Shown: positions 63,368 through 64,000 of the stretch, piece after piece
How the letters are laid out: each line of letters starts with the position of its first letter
How positions within the stretch are numbered: position 1 is the first letter of the stretch
Source: Hyphomicrobium denitrificans ATCC 51888
GTDB lineage: Bacteria; Pseudomonadota; Alphaproteobacteria; Rhizobiales; Hyphomicrobiaceae
Length of the DNA: 64,000 bases
Direction of reading: 5' to 3'
Assembly: GCF_000143145.1 (NCBI RefSeq)
Contig: NC_014313.1
Coordinates: forward strand, 3,286,001-3,350,000
Translations under genes and position numbers: made by a program
The notes under the pieces: model-generated
Database searches by the model: none
The model's input: only the letters and a program-made list of their open reading frames with translations
What the model was told of the DNA's origin: nothing

Positions 63368-64000
63368 ATGAAACAAATGAAGCTCGAGGACCTGAAGCGG
63401 AAATCTCCCGCCGAGCTTGTCACGTTTGCCGAAGAAACCGGGGTCGAGAACGCTTCGACCCTGCGGAAGCAGGAACTGATGTTCGCGACGCTGAAGCAGC
63501 TCGCGACGCAGGAAACCGAAATCACGGCGACTGGAGTCGTCGAGGTTCTGCAGGACGGTTTCGGCTTTTTGAGATCGCCGGAAGCGAACTATCTTCCCGG
63601 TCCCGACGATATTTATGTGTCGCCGTCGCAGATCCGGCGATTTGCGCTTCGGACCGGTGATACGGTCGAAGGCCAGATCCGGTCGCCGAAGGATGGCGAG
63701 CGCTATTTCGCGCTGCTCAAAGTCTCGAACATCAACTTCGAAGACCCCGAGAAGGCCAAACATAAGAGCCATTTCGACAACCTAACGCCGCTCTATCCGA
63801 CGAAGTGGCTGAAGCTCGAGATCGAAGATCCGACGATCAAGGATTTCTCTTCGCGCGTCATCGATATCGTGTCGCCGCTCGGCAAAGGCCAGCGCGCCCT
63901 GATCGTCGCGCCGCCGCGCACCGGTAAGACCGTGCTGTTGCAGAACATCGCGCACTCGATCACGGCCAATCATCCCGAGTGCTATCTGATCGTGCTGCTG
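63368..64000 (+). CDS. rho: Transcription termination factor Rho, 5' part, cut by the window edge
   Basis: A hexameric RNA helicase that ends transcription. From ATG 63368 the frame is open to the window edge (211 codons of about 420). It begins [23 protein letters not shown] (N-terminal helix bundle), then the cold-shock-like RNA-binding fold: [29 protein letters not shown] (~65-93) with the family RNA-binding Phe-x-Phe, the linker [11 protein letters not shown], then Walker A in [11 protein letters not shown] (~178-188). ATPase motifs B and Q/R loops lie beyond the window. It follows hemE-hemJ as in other Rhizobiales. Confidence 0.96.
   Translation, partial: MKQMKLEDLKRKSPAELVTFAEETGVENASTLRKQELMFATLKQLATQETEITATGVVEVLQDGFGFLRSPEANYLPGPDDIYVSPSQIRRFALRTGDTVEGQIRSPKDGERYFALLKVSNINFEDPEKAKHKSHFDNLTPLYPTKWLKLEIEDPTIKDFSSRVIDIVSPLGKGQRALIVAPPRTGKTVLLQNIAHSITANHPECYLIVLL

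Overview
The window is one continuous stretch of a GC-rich alphaproteobacterial chromosome, most likely of the order Hyphomicrobiales (Rhizobiales) and perhaps a Hyphomicrobium-like methylotroph. This rests on gene order (mdh-sucCDAB-lpd; sdhCDAB; ccmABCDG opposite acnA; smr-mltA-Tim44-fxsA-secB-dnaQ-coaE-aroE-maf-DUF299-hemE-hemJ-rho), on probable ethylmalonyl-CoA pathway genes beside sdh, and on intergenic palindromes of a type common in this order. The genus is an inference; no rRNA or tRNA gene was found.

Bases 1-3,300 are accessory DNA: the 3' end of an IS1595-family transposase, a small unknown gene, a stretch full of hairpins, a lysine-rich 60-residue protein, and a convergent pair that I read as an sce7726-family protein (PD-(D/E)XK-like core) and a beta/sce7725-type protein. 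The two frames overlap tail to tail on opposite strands by about 550 bases, and each has an operator-like palindrome in front. This is the best candidate for an undescribed system here.

Bases 3,300-11,950 are housekeeping genes: membrane and secreted proteins, gshB, priA, a transaldolase-like aldolase, an FAD-linked oxidoreductase, xerC and a TraB/GumN protein. Bases 11,950-31,900 are a central-metabolism block, mostly on the minus strand: lpdA, sucB, sucA, sucD, sucC, mdh and zapE, then sdhB, an unknown gene, sdhA, sdhD, sdhC, a MaoC hydratase and a CitE-type lyase/thioesterase. They cover succinate, 2-oxoglutarate and malate interconversion. Within the block lie a 2OG-Fe(II) oxygenase, a 38-residue histone-H1-like protein that is easy to miss, and a glyoxalase-fold gene broken by one base.

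Bases 32,000-45,400 carry a pyridoxal kinase-like gene, arsC, nhaA, a carbonic anhydrase, the cytochrome c maturation genes with an extra small hydrophobic frame between ccmB and ccmC, acnA with a structured leader and a TTG start, a DUF1223 protein, an M3 peptidase and a probable structured small RNA with a strong terminator (about 44,640-44,830, minus strand). Bases 45,400-53,300 hold a BI-1 family protein, a YbbAP-like ABC exporter divergent from tesA, thpR, a quinone oxidoreductase, a SpoU methyltransferase and an IalB-like secreted protein.

Bases 53,300-64,000 match the conserved hemE-side neighbourhood of alphaproteobacterial replication origins. The 450-base gap between the DUF299 gene and hemE is a candidate oriC, and rho runs off the right edge. 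Gene starts were often moved inward from the longest open frame on ribosome-binding-site and family-length grounds; each entry says so.
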